Part shown: positions 1 to 7,714 of the stretch, piece after piece
Layout of the letters: every line of letters begins with the position of its first letter
Numbering within the stretch: the first letter of the stretch is position 1
Assembly: GCA_020718315.1 (NCBI GenBank)
Contig: DYSK01000003.1
Location: 1-37,736, forward strand
Source: Draconibacterium orientale
GTDB lineage: Bacteria; Bacteroidota; Bacteroidia; Bacteroidales; UBA12170
Reading direction: 5' to 3'
Length of the DNA stretch: 37,736 nt
Translations under genes and position numbers: made by a program
Notes under the pieces: model-generated
What the model was told of the DNA's origin: nothing
The model's input: the letters and a program-made list of their open reading frames with translations, nothing else
Database searches by the model: none

Positions 1-221
1 TGACCACCATTACCGTTGTTGCCGACGAAGATTGGATAGTGGTAGTTACCAACATGCCTGTAAAAAACACCTTTAAAGCGATTGTTTGTTAATGCGCCCA
101 GAATATGACGCATTTTGCTCCCGGCTACTTTTTGCAGGGCTTCACTCATGAGTTTCATTCCAAATAGAAAAAAACCCAAAGCTCCTATTAAAGTGATTGT
201 TCCCCAGAAAATAGAAAAAAT
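1..221 (-). pseudogene. Na/Pi cotransporter family protein, N-terminal part, with apparent frameshift; runs off the window
   Basis: Read on the reverse strand, codons from about 221 down give a hydrophobic start followed by GFFLFGMKLMSEALQKVAG and then SKMRHILGALTNNRFKGVF. After a run of six T (62-67 on the + strand as A) the frame changes by one base, and the next frame gives TGMLVTTTIQSSSATTVMVV. The QSSSATT signature and the preceding GMKLMSEALQK stretch are typical of the Na+/phosphate cotransporter (NptA/PhoU-associated) family, so both halves belong to one gene. The start is unclear: there is no ATG before 158. A good AGGAGG lies at 230-225, and an ATT at 221 or TTG at 179 are the only in-frame candidates that keep the first membrane helix. 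The gene would encode an inner-membrane phosphate importer or exporter. The frameshift may be a homopolymer sequencing error or real decay. The gene follows the C69 dipeptidase gene in the same direction. Confidence 0.7.
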
Positions 222-267
222 ACTCCTCCTTTTCTATACTGTTTTTTAGATTGTATTCAAACCGAGA

Positions 268-1854
268 TCAAAACTTCTCGTCGTATTTTGTCCATAAATC
301 ATTGCCCATTTTCCAAGCAGCATCCACCACTTTATTTCCCCAAAACAGCGTGTGTTCCGTGAGTTTTTCTTGTGCTTTTTTTGGATTTTTCGTATAAATT
401 TCCAAGACCTCTTTTTCAAAAGCATCGGTATTCGCAAAAAGTTCCTGTTGCATTGGAACAAACAATGCGTCCACGTCTTTGTGCATATCGCCCCAGCGTT
501 GTGCTGCCAAAGTTCCCATTCTGTTGAAAGCCCACCAAGCCGATTCGTAGGTAAATCCATCGCGGCCGCAGGTTTTGTATGATTTTGGCAGATCGGTAGT
601 TCCTGCATAAACGGGAATATAAATGGATGTGGCCATATTGTCCATCGCCAACCATTCCACACCACCAATCATATTGGGAAGCCAATCTCTACTCTGAATA
701 ATGGTTCCATACATGGTGTACCAGCGAGCAATGGTTCTTTCGCCCAATTCGCCCCAACCACCATTAATTCGGTGCAATTTCAGTTCGTCGTAAGGCATAT
801 GAGGATTTGCCATGGGCGATAGGATGCTTTTTCCATTTTCATCCATCACGCGCATATTTTTACGTACATCGAATTCTGTTCCTTCGTAATAATCTTTAAA
901 AATGCGCACCATTTCTGGGAGCGTAACCAATGTATCCGGTTTTATTGAAAATGGGTAGTCGGAGGCGTTTGGGTCCAATTTCAAACTTGGAGCCATCAAA
1001 TCAAAAACACGCCATTCCCGTCTTCTCGAAGCCATCGAAGTTCGGCTTTCGGGAGCATAAGCATAATTGAATCGAAAAATTTCTTTTTCGGGATTCCAGT
1101 AGCCTTTGTCCCTAGCTACTTGATAAACATTGTTGGAGGCCATGAAAAAATCTGCATTTTCCAAATCAATTTCTTTGATAGTGCTGGCGTTTGCATTTAC
1201 AGATACATGATTGTCGGGGACGCGCTGAGCGGCCCAAATGGCACCCACTTTTCCTGCTCCCGGGCCCACAATTTCCAAATGCCATACTTCTTTTGGATCG
1301 GAAATAGTTAGGCATTCGCCAAAATCGTTCCAGCCGTATTTTTCCAACAATTCGCCCGAAAGCGCAATGGCTTCTCTGGAAGTTTCGCATCGCTCAAGCA
1401 AAATCAAACATAAACGTTGGCAGTCGATCAATCCGGCATCGCTTTGCAATTCTTCGCGTCCGCCAAAAGTACTTTCGCCCATGGCCAATTGCTTGTCGTT
1501 CATGCTTGGATACGCGGTATTGATAAATCCGTTTGTTTCACTTACCTGAGGAATTGTTCCTATTTCGATATTTGCATAGGCGGGCATTGGGCGACTGTTG
1601 TCGGCAACGCGTTTGTACATTTTGGAAACAGAACCTTCTTTGTATTTTCTGGGAGGAACAATATCTATCCATGAACGTGTGCGATGACTGTCGTCGGTAT
1701 GCGAAGTCATTACAGAACCATCAAAAGTGGCTAATTTCCCTACGGTAATCGAAGTGCAAGCTTCGGGAAATCCGCCTTGCCAATCGCTTTTATCGGCTGT
1801 TTGTGCCAAAGCCAAAAAAGGGAACAGAAATAGAATAAATACAAATTTGTTCAT
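268..1854 (-). CDS. Secreted C69-family dipeptidase (PepD-like)
   Basis: This is a 528-residue Ntn-hydrolase that should cleave dipeptides outside the cytoplasm. A signal peptide (MNKFVFILFLFPFLALAQT) is followed by the motif EACTSITVGKLATFDGS. Its Cys33 is the expected N-terminal nucleophile of family C69, released by removal of the leader and a short propeptide. HTDDSH shortly after, a GWGELGERT segment and an N-terminal region rich in conserved Gly/Asp all fit PepD-type dipeptidases, which are usually 470-560 residues. I chose ATG 1854 rather than 1878 because the extra eight residues would precede an otherwise canonical signal peptide. The product probably feeds on peptides made by other secreted proteases, such as the S46 peptidase at 9709. 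The Na/Pi cotransporter gene lies 46 bp downstream on the same strand. Family assignment is firm; substrate is not. Confidence 0.88.
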   Translation of the reverse strand: MNKFVFILFLFPFLALAQTADKSDWQGGFPEACTSITVGKLATFDGSVMTSHTDDSHRTRSWIDIVPPRKYKEGSVSKMYKRVADNSRPMPAYANIEIGTIPQVSETNGFINTAYPSMNDKQLAMGESTFGGREELQSDAGLIDCQRLCLILLERCETSREAIALSGELLEKYGWNDFGECLTISDPKEVWHLEIVGPGAGKVGAIWAAQRVPDNHVSVNANASTIKEIDLENADFFMASNNVYQVARDKGYWNPEKEIFRFNYAYAPESRTSMASRRREWRVFDLMAPSLKLDPNASDYPFSIKPDTLVTLPEMVRIFKDYYEGTEFDVRKNMRVMDENGKSILSPMANPHMPYDELKLHRINGGWGELGERTIARWYTMYGTIIQSRDWLPNMIGGVEWLAMDNMATSIYIPVYAGTTDLPKSYKTCGRDGFTYESAWWAFNRMGTLAAQRWGDMHKDVDALFVPMQQELFANTDAFEKEVLEIYTKNPKKAQEKLTEHTLFWGNKVVDAAWKMGNDLWTKYDEKF

Positions 1855-1974
1855 TGGTGTCTGATTTTGAAAGAGCAAAAGTAAACAATAATCTACAAAG
1901 TAATTTTAACAATTCGGAATCGCGTTTCGGATGCCTAAAAATTTTGTAATATTGAACTGAAAATAAATGTACCG

Positions 1975-2307
1975 ATGATATTCTTTCGACTTTTACCCGC
2001 TATTATTAGCCTCTTGCTCTTGGCAGCACATTTCTCCCGAATCGATTTAACGCCACTTGCCGTATTGATTCTCTTGTTTCCTTTTGCGTTTTTGATAAAG
2101 AAAGCATGGGTTTTAAAGGTAATACAGGGACTGATTCTTTTGGGCGCTTTGGAATGGCTGAGAAGTTTGTACGACTATATTCAGATTTATCAATCGAACA
2201 ATCAGCCGTGGACAAAACTCGTTTTTATAATGGGAGGAGTGGCTTTGTTTACTTTTGTGTCGGCTTTGCTTTTGAGTACGAAAAAAATCAAAGAACATTT
2301 TCGTTAG
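1975..2307 (+). CDS. Small hypothetical membrane protein (about four helices)
   Basis: This 110-residue protein is almost entirely hydrophobic. Helices can be drawn at about residues 5-20 (LLPAIISLLLLAA), 27-41, 48-63 and 83-100, and it ends in a basic tail (STKKIKEHFR). I do not recognise the family. It stands between the divergent C69 dipeptidase and the convergent DUF4199 gene, and its TAG stop shares four bases (TTAG at 2304-2307) with the DUF4199 stop on the other strand. The exact abutment with a second real gene, and a composition unlike a chance ORF, argue that it is expressed. It could be an inner-membrane accessory protein, but nothing in the sequence gives a function. Confidence 0.65.
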   Translation: MIFFRLLPAIISLLLLAAHFSRIDLTPLAVLILLFPFAFLIKKAWVLKVIQGLILLGALEWLRSLYDYIQIYQSNNQPWTKLVFIMGGVALFTFVSALLLSTKKIKEHFR

Positions 2308-2792
2308 CCCAGATATTCCGGATGTTTTTTCTGAATAAACAAGGCAATAATGGCCGATGTTATTGTTCCCATTATGAGTGCACCAACAAATCCTTGAATC
2401 AAATAATTCTTTAGATTGAAATAGTCGTTGGCTTGCTGTTGGGTTAATTTTCCTTGTTCAACGGAATAGGCAATGGCGTTCGAAAAATAGTCGGGCGAAA
2501 TAGCGAAACTCGTTATCCATTGAGATAAGGGGCTTAGAACGGCCACCACAATTGCTATTCCTAATCCATAAAAGAAACCATGTTTCCATTGCATGATCGA
2601 TTTGTCGTTTTTACGCTTGTCCAGAAAAGCGAAAATATAAATCAGAATAGCCACAATGGCGAAAAAATTGGTGTAAATGGCATGAATAGCAATTTTTGGC
2701 CCATGCCAGCCCATCCATTTTTCAAAAATCATCCAAAGAATAGATAAGACAGTGAAAATGACTCCCCATTTGATTTCAAATTTGTACTTCAT
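2304..2792 (-). CDS. DUF4199 family membrane protein
   Basis: This 162-residue inner-membrane protein has helices near residues 9-22, 33-53, 75-95 and 137-157 and a soluble loop between the last two. The loop contains YFSNAIAYSVEQGKLTQQQAN, with the Tyr/Phe-rich, Gln-rich pattern typical of DUF4199, a family largely confined to Bacteroidota and of unknown role. I place the start at ATG 2792 (MKYKFEIKWG); an in-frame TTG at 2819 would add nine polar residues that the family does not need. The 3' end overlaps the convergent small membrane protein by 4 bp. Family call is by recall of the pattern, not by search. Confidence 0.75.
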   Translation of the reverse strand: MKYKFEIKWGVIFTVLSILWMIFEKWMGWHGPKIAIHAIYTNFFAIVAILIYIFAFLDKRKNDKSIMQWKHGFFYGLGIAIVVAVLSPLSQWITSFAISPDYFSNAIAYSVEQGKLTQQQANDYFNLKNYLIQGFVGALIMGTITSAIIALFIQKKHPEYLG

Positions 2793-2864
2793 CGATTTAT
2801 ATTTTTGAATGTAAGCCAATTAAATTTCCTTCTGAATTTTCTGATAATGGACAAACCGATAAAC

Positions 2865-2957
2865 CTACTTAACGAAAAGCCTTGGAATAAAACGCCTTTG
2901 CGCGCTTATGTCTTCTGCATATATTTCGAACCAGTCAATTGCATTTTGGCCTTTCAT
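2865..2957 (-). pseudogene. Probable remnant of a VOC (glyoxalase-like) protein N-terminus
   Basis: An ATG at 2957 opens 30 codons beginning MKGQNAIDWFEIYAEDISA, then QRRFIPRLFVK and a TAG stop. The NAI-WFEI--xD start is the usual first beta strand of vicinal-oxygen-chelate/glyoxalase-fold proteins (NAIxWFEIPVxDxxRAxxFYexxF). Here the second half (QRRFIPRLF where RA..FYE..F is expected) is diverged and the reading frame closes about 100 residues too early. Nothing VOC-like continues in other frames before DUF4199. It lies between phzF and DUF4199 on the same strand. I read it as a truncated, decayed gene; a genuine 30-residue peptide or chance similarity cannot be excluded. Confidence 0.4.
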
Positions 2958-3060
2958 CAGGAGAAATTTAGAATTTGCCGCTAAAGTACAGTCAAAACAA
3001 CGGCGGAATAGGAGAATATTGTTAAAGAAGTGCTAAATCGACATTGAGTGGCGTCGCCGC

Positions 3061-3846
3061 TTAAACGTCTATTTCTCCAACTAAAAAGCTTTTTGCGGAT
3101 CCGGAAATAAGAACGCGGTCATTCATCATCTCACAAACCAAATTGCCTCCTCTTTTGGAAAGTTGCTGGGCCGTAAGTTGTTGTTTTCCTAAAATAGTGC
3201 TCCAATAAGGCGTTAGGCTGGTATGTGCTGAGCCGGTTACGGGATCTTCCGGAACGCCTATTTGAGGTGCAAAGAAACGAGAAACAAAATCAACTTCGTC
3301 GCCTTTGGCAGTGACGATTACACCCCGCATTCCGGCTTGAGTAATCAAAGCAAAGTTGGGCTCTATGTTTTGGATTTGTTGTTGCGATTCAAAAACCAAT
3401 AAGAAATCGGTTTTGCCTTTGTAGGTTGCGATGGGTTTCGCCCCAAAAGCTTCTTCGAGTAAAGGAATAGACAAAATTTCTTCAAGGAAATCTTGCGGAA
3501 AATCCAACTGTAGCTCTTCGCCGTTTTTTCGAACAAAGAGTTCGCCCGAGTTTTTTGTGACAAACCGAATTTGATTTGATTTTACGCCTAAATGTGCAAA
3601 CAAAACATAGGCCGAAGCCAGTGTTGCATGGCCGCATAAATCTACTTCCGCTTCGGGTGTAAACCACCGAATCTCAAAAAAATCTTCCTTTGAAACAACA
3701 AAAGCCGTTTCGGCTAAATTGTTTTCTGCCGCTATGGATTGCATCAAGGTTTCCGAAATCCATTTTTCTAATACACAAACGGCTGCCGGATTTCCGGCAA
3801 ACAGTTGATTTGTGAAAGCATCGATTTGATAAATTGGAATTTTCAT
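3061..3846 (-). CDS. PhzF-family isomerase/epimerase-like protein
   Basis: This 261-residue protein has the two-lobed diaminopimelate-epimerase-like fold of the PhzF family. Visible signatures are IYQIDAFTNQLFAGNPAAVC at the N-terminus, NNLAETAFV with the catalytic-type Glu46, WFTPEAEVDLCGHATLASA near residues 62-80, and GVPEDPVTGSAHTSL near residues 200-214. Length matches the family (260-300). PhzF isomerises a dihydrohydroxyanthranilate in phenazine producers, but most bacterial homologues stand alone without phenazine genes and have unknown substrates. No other phenazine gene is present here. It is cytoplasmic (no leader). The gene is divergent from the M23 lipoprotein gene, 181 bp away. 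Confidence 0.9.
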   Translation of the reverse strand: MKIPIYQIDAFTNQLFAGNPAAVCVLEKWISETLMQSIAAENNLAETAFVVSKEDFFEIRWFTPEAEVDLCGHATLASAYVLFAHLGVKSNQIRFVTKNSGELFVRKNGEELQLDFPQDFLEEILSIPLLEEAFGAKPIATYKGKTDFLLVFESQQQIQNIEPNFALITQAGMRGVIVTAKGDEVDFVSRFFAPQIGVPEDPVTGSAHTSLTPYWSTILGKQQLTAQQLSKRGGNLVCEMMNDRVLISGSAKSFLVGEIDV

Positions 3847-3981
3847 ACAGTTTTTATTTAATTTTTATAAACCGGCAGTCAGATTCTTCTAAATTCGTGT
3901 TGATTGATAGCTCAAAGCTTTGGCAATCAGTAAACGAACATTTCCGAAGACATCGCGTGCAAAATTAAAAAATTCTTATAC

Positions 3982-4009
3982 TTGGAAAAAGGCTTTTCCG
4001 TTACCTTTG
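3982..4009 (+). promoter_or_regulatory. Putative Bacteroidota-type promoter for the M23-ftsX block
   Basis: TACCTTTG at 4002-4009 is an exact TAnnTTTG match, with TTG at 3982-3984 upstream at slightly short spacing (17 nt). The transcription start would fall near 4015, leaving a leader of only about 12 nt before ATG 4028. That supports 4028 over the upstream ATG at 3920, which lies before the promoter. Confidence 0.5.
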
Positions 4010-4027
4010 CAAAATAACAATTTAAGT

Positions 4028-5242
4028 ATGCTAAAAAACCTTGTCGTCCCTTTCTATATTTTCTCGTTCTTACTCTTTTCGATAAGTTCCTGCAAATCGC
4101 CCCAAAAGCCCGTAGTCGAAATTGCAAAAAAAGAGCCTAAAATACTTTTTAATTTGCCCGCAGATTCTTTTTATGTTGAAACGGAATTGGTACGAAAAAA
4201 CGAAAATTTATCAGACATTTTTCTCAAGAAAGGAGTTTCTTACAATCAAATGGCCGAAATTGTTGAAGCAACCAAATCTGTTTTTGATGTTCGCAAAATT
4301 AAAGCCGGAAATTCATATTACGTATTCAAAAATCGCGATGCTTCCAAGAGCATTCGCTACTTGGTTTACGAAAGAAATAGGGTTGAATATGTTGTTTTCG
4401 ATCTAAAAAGTCCAATTAAAGTGATTGCCGGTCGCAAAGAACTCATTCGCATTTTGGACACGCTCGAAGGAACCGTAAATTCCTCTTTGTGGAACTCAAT
4501 CATCGAAAACAAGGCAAGCCCCGAATTGGCAAATGAACTTTCGGATATTTACGGCTGGACGATCGATTTTTTTGGTATTCAAAAAGGAGATTCTTATCGT
4601 GTTTATTATGAGCGATTTGTAGTTGAAAATGATACGTTTGGAATTGGTCGAATTTTTGCTGCAAAGTTTAACCATATGAAAACCGACTACAATGCCTATT
4701 ATTTTACGCAAGGTAGTGTTGGCGAATATTTCGACGAAAAAGGAAATAGTTTACGCAAGGCTTTTCTGAAAGCGCCGCTTCAATTTAAACGGGTAAGTTC
4801 TCATTTTTCGAACAGTCGAATGCATCCGGTATTGAAAATTCGTCGGCCTCATCATGGAGTTGATTATGCTGCGGCTTCCGGAACGCCCGTTTATACAATT
4901 GGCGATGGCGTGGTGTTAAAAAAAGCGTATCAAGCCAGCGGCGGTGGAAACTACGTAACAATCAAACACAATGCAACCTACACAACAACCTATATGCATT
5001 TAAAAGCGTTTGCAAACGGCATTCAGGTTGGCAAACGACTTAAACAAGGCGATTTGGTTGGGTATGTTGGCCAAACCGGCTTGGCCAGTGGCCCACATTT
5101 GGATTTCAGAGTTTTCAAAAATGGAAGTCCAATAGATCCTCTAAAGCTACAATCACCACCGGCAGAGCCGATAAATCAGAAATACAAGGTAGAATTTTTG
5201 GCACTCCGCGACAGCTTAAATAAAGTGCTGTATTCAAAATAG
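4028..5242 (+). CDS. M23/LytM-domain lipoprotein, possibly an FtsX partner
   Basis: This 404-residue predicted lipoprotein has a leader ending SFLLFSISSC, so lipidation at Cys20 is expected. A middle region contains the LysM-like or opacity-associated pattern ENLSDIFLKKGVSYNQMAEI, common in M23 proteins. The C-terminal LytM domain (about residues 255-380) shows HPVLKIRRPHHGVDYAA with zinc ligands His275 and Asp279, then YTTTYMHL, then GPHLDFRV. The usual HxH is HxD here: His357 is kept but the third zinc ligand is Asp359. The protein should act on, or bind near, peptidoglycan in the periplasm. It sits 101 bp upstream of ftsX. In other bacteria FtsX activates or recruits EnvC-type LytM proteins, several of which are catalytically degenerate, so it may play that role here. 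Whether it is an active endopeptidase is open. Confidence 0.85.
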   Translation: MLKNLVVPFYIFSFLLFSISSCKSPQKPVVEIAKKEPKILFNLPADSFYVETELVRKNENLSDIFLKKGVSYNQMAEIVEATKSVFDVRKIKAGNSYYVFKNRDASKSIRYLVYERNRVEYVVFDLKSPIKVIAGRKELIRILDTLEGTVNSSLWNSIIENKASPELANELSDIYGWTIDFFGIQKGDSYRVYYERFVVENDTFGIGRIFAAKFNHMKTDYNAYYFTQGSVGEYFDEKGNSLRKAFLKAPLQFKRVSSHFSNSRMHPVLKIRRPHHGVDYAAASGTPVYTIGDGVVLKKAYQASGGGNYVTIKHNATYTTTYMHLKAFANGIQVGKRLKQGDLVGYVGQTGLASGPHLDFRVFKNGSPIDPLKLQSPPAEPINQKYKVEFLALRDSLNKVLYSK

Positions 5243-5343
5243 AAGTGATGTGAGCAAAAACAAGGTTTATATGACCGAAATGAGTGCAATATTTTAGAAG
5301 AGAAAGCTCAATTTTAGTAATTTAGCAAAAGTAAAAAGAGAGT

Positions 5344-6222
5344 ATGGCTAAAAAATCAGAAAAAGTAAGTAAAAGAAAGTTGCAATCGTCTTACTTTACA
5401 ACTATAGTAAGCATCAGTTTAGTGTTGTTTATGCTTGGTCTTCTTGGTCTTTTGATATTGAATAGCAAAAAACTTGCCGACCACGTTAAGGAAAATATCG
5501 GATTCTCTATTGTGATGAATCCGGGTGTAAAAGAAGCGCGTATTCTTGAATTGAAAAAAAATCTGGATGCCGAGCAATTTGTTCGCTATGCCGAATACAT
5601 TACTCCCGAAGATGCTGCCCAAGAACTGCAAAAAGATTTAGGCGAGGATTTTTTAGGATTTTTGGGGTTTAACCCACTTTTGCCATCCATCGATTTGCGT
5701 TTAAGTGCCGATTATGCGAATATGGACAGCCTCAAAGTAATCGAAAAACAACTTTTAGAAAACTCCGATATCAAGGAAGTCTATTACCAAGAGTCGTTGG
5801 TGGAATTGGTCAATCAAAACATCCGTCGATTGGGATTTATTATTTTGGTATTCAGCCTGTTGCTTTTGTTCATCTCCATCGCCCTAATCAACAATACAAT
5901 TCGTTTGGCTGTGTACTCCAAGCGATTTCTTATTCGAACCATGCAACTTGTGGGCGCTACACGTGGATTTATTCGTCGTCCATTTTTAATTACCGGAGTT
6001 ATGCATGGATTGCTTGCTGCTTTGATTGCATCGGCTATGCTTGCCGTGATTATTTATTTTTCGATGAGAGAAATCCCCGAACTATTGACTTTGCAAGACT
6101 ATAATCTATTCCTGAGCTTGTTTGCGGTGGTCATATTTTTGGGTGTTTGTATCACTTGGGTTTCAAATTTTTCGGCCGTTAATAAATATTTAAAAGCAAA
6201 AGCAGACGAGCTTTATCATTAA
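5344..6222 (+). CDS. ftsX: Cell-division ABC-transporter permease-like protein FtsX
   Basis: This 292-residue protein has the FtsX topology: a basic cytoplasmic N-terminus, helix 1 at about 19-41, a periplasmic domain of about 120 residues (41-160), and three further helices near 165-185, 217-238 and 255-277. The motif SKRFLIRTMQLVGATRGFIRRPF between helices 2 and 3 is the conserved coupling segment that contacts FtsE. FtsEX transmits ATP hydrolysis to periplasmic peptidoglycan hydrolases during division. ftsE is not in this window, which is usual in Bacteroidota where ftsE and ftsX can be apart. It follows the LytM lipoprotein gene and precedes DUF3098, a gene order often seen in Bacteroidota. 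Confidence 0.93.
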   Translation: MAKKSEKVSKRKLQSSYFTTIVSISLVLFMLGLLGLLILNSKKLADHVKENIGFSIVMNPGVKEARILELKKNLDAEQFVRYAEYITPEDAAQELQKDLGEDFLGFLGFNPLLPSIDLRLSADYANMDSLKVIEKQLLENSDIKEVYYQESLVELVNQNIRRLGFIILVFSLLLLFISIALINNTIRLAVYSKRFLIRTMQLVGATRGFIRRPFLITGVMHGLLAALIASAMLAVIIYFSMREIPELLTLQDYNLFLSLFAVVIFLGVCITWVSNFSAVNKYLKAKADELYH

Positions 6223-6233
6223 AGAAATATAGA

Positions 6234-6241
6234 TAAATTTG
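6234..6241 (+). promoter_or_regulatory. Putative -7 box upstream of DUF3098
   Basis: TAAATTTG matches TAnnTTTG exactly and lies 92 bp before the DUF3098 start, just after the ftsX stop. No TTTG is visible at -33, so an independent promoter is only a possibility. Confidence 0.25.
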
Positions 6242-6333
6242 CCTCGTAGAGATTAGCAAAAAGCCTTCGCTATTTGAAGACGAATATATTCCTCCAGCGT
6301 AGGCCAGTTTTTAATCTAAAAGAAAAAAATAGA

Positions 6334-6600
6334 ATGAAAAAGGAAACTGATAACACAACAAATAAGCCTGAACTTACTATATTCGAAAAGCATAATTTCA
6401 AATTCCTCCTCATAGGTTTAGGATTGATACTCCTTGGATTTATACTGATGTTGGGCGGTGGAACCGATTCTCCAAATGAATTCAACCAAGCAATGTTTGG
6501 TTTTCGACGACTCTCTCTAGCGCCCATATTAATTTTGGCGGGATTTGCTGTCGAAATTTATGCCATTATGAGCAAACCAAGTTCGAATAAGAAGGCCTAA
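6334..6600 (+). CDS. DUF3098 family small membrane protein
   Basis: This 88-residue protein has a charged N-terminus (MKKETDNTTNKPELTIFEKHNFK) and two helices, about residues 27-45 (LLIGLGLILLGFILMLGGG) and 61-79. Between them is the stretch FNQAMFGFRRLSLAPILIL. The FRRLxLAPxxxL segment is the hallmark of DUF3098, a Bacteroidota family nearly always encoded directly after ftsX and presumed to help envelope or division functions. I take ATG 6334 because the longer form from 6274 adds residues outside the family. In many relatives uppP follows; here only about 200 bp without a gene separate it from truB. Confidence 0.82.
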   Translation: MKKETDNTTNKPELTIFEKHNFKFLLIGLGLILLGFILMLGGGTDSPNEFNQAMFGFRRLSLAPILILAGFAVEIYAIMSKPSSNKKA

Positions 6601-6799
6601 TATTTCTTGCAAACAAAACTGGTTTTCTATTCGTTCACAAAGAACTTTCGTAGCATTGAGTATTCGTTTTTAATAAATTTTTAATGTGTGCCAGACCAGA
6701 ATTGTTTCCATGTGCTTTAATTTAAAAAAAACAGAAATCAATGCTTTACATTTTGATTCAGAAAAGAATCCGTCGTCAATCGTATAAAAAAACACCATT

Positions 6800-7492
6800 T
6801 TGACCACTTTCGATTTTCAAAAAGGAGAATTAATTCTCATCGACAAACCCTATCAGGCCACCTCTTTTGATATAGTTAAAAGAGTAAAATACCATGCCAA
6901 ACGAATTAGCGGCATCAAAGGAATCAAAGTTGGCCATGCCGGAACGCTCGATCCGTTGGCCACCGGATTGCTCATTATTTGTACCGGAAAGATAACCAAA
7001 GAAATTGATTCCTTTCAAGCCCAAGAAAAAGAATATACCGGCACTTTTTATTTAGGCGCTACAACGCCCTCCTTCGATTTGGAAAAGGAAGTCGATCATA
7101 GGTTTGATATCTCTGCTATCACTGAAGAGCAAATCCGGCAAGCAAAAAATCTTTTTATCGGCGAAATAGAACAAACTCCACCCATTTTTTCCGCTGTAAA
7201 AATTGACGGGAAAAGAGCCTACGATTATGCACGAAACGATGAAGAAGTTCATATCAAAGCAAAAAAGATCCACATTTACGATTTTGAACTTTTACGTATC
7301 AATCTGCCCGAAATAGATTTTCGTATTCGCTGTAGCAAAGGAACGTATATTCGTTCGTTGGCACGCGATCTTGGTTTGGCGCTCAACAGCGGCGCCCATT
7401 TGATTGCGCTCAGACGAACCAAAATTGGAAATTTTAAAGTCGAAGACGCTTTCACGCTCGATCAATTTAAAGAGTTGGCAGAAAAACTGTAA
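6800..7492 (+). CDS. truB: tRNA pseudouridine(55) synthase TruB
   Basis: This 230-residue enzyme makes pseudouridine 55 in the T-loop of tRNAs. Diagnostic sequences are GELILIDKPYQATSFDIV at residues 10-27, and KVGHAGTLDPLATGLLII, which contains the catalytic Asp and the RNA-binding loop. KEYTGTFYLGATTPSFDLE and RCSKGTYIRSLARDLG near residues 177-192 follow. Length matches the short Bacteroidota form without a PUA domain. There is no in-frame ATG: an upstream TAA at 6785 limits the choice, so TTG at 6800 is the start. In related genomes truB is followed by queA, but queA is about 24 kb away here. Confidence 0.95.
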   Translation: MTTFDFQKGELILIDKPYQATSFDIVKRVKYHAKRISGIKGIKVGHAGTLDPLATGLLIICTGKITKEIDSFQAQEKEYTGTFYLGATTPSFDLEKEVDHRFDISAITEEQIRQAKNLFIGEIEQTPPIFSAVKIDGKRAYDYARNDEEVHIKAKKIHIYDFELLRINLPEIDFRIRCSKGTYIRSLARDLGLALNSGAHLIALRRTKIGNFKVEDAFTLDQFKELAEKL

Positions 7493-7644
7493 TCGTTTCC
7501 TCCAAGCAGAAATGGCTGCAGGCCTGACAAATTATTTACCGAACCGATTCAAGCCGGTTTTCTCTTTCGTTTGAAACTTAACGCTCTTAAATGGTGATTG
7601 GAAATGGTTTTTCAACACTGTTGCGTTCAATTCTTTTTCTTTTT

Positions 7645-7678
7645 TTTGTGCATTCTACAATAAACAAACTTAAATTTG
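7645..7678 (+). promoter_or_regulatory. Putative Bacteroidota-type promoter for the small barrel protein
   Basis: TTTG at 7645-7648 and TAAATTTG at 7671-7678 are separated by 22 nt, close to the TTTG-N19-21-TAnnTTTG consensus. The predicted start near 7684 leaves a leader of about 30 nt before ATG 7715. Confidence 0.6.
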
Positions 7679-7714
7679 GTTTCAATCTAGAAACACCTTA
7701 AAACTTAGTACAAC

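Noticed and set aside
3..92. Open + strand frame at the window's left edge that could be the end of a gene
   Set aside because: The reverse strand of the same bases carries the specific QSSSATT signature of the Na/Pi cotransporter family; the + frame is its shadow.
246..668. 140-codon reverse-strand ORF inside the C69 dipeptidase gene
   Set aside because: Out of frame with a recognised enzyme and rich in Trp/Cys/His in an unprotein-like order.
2847..2984. 45-codon + strand ORF opposite the VOC remnant
   Set aside because: No recognisable motif, and it lies antisense to a frame with VOC-like sequence.
3920..4027. Longer N-terminus for the M23 lipoprotein
   Set aside because: The extension lacks a leader and lies before the predicted promoter; ATG 4028 gives a canonical lipoprotein signal.
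7530..7580. Weak hairpin (AACCG / CGGTT) after truB
   Set aside because: The stem is only five base pairs with a T-poor tail; not convincing as a terminator.
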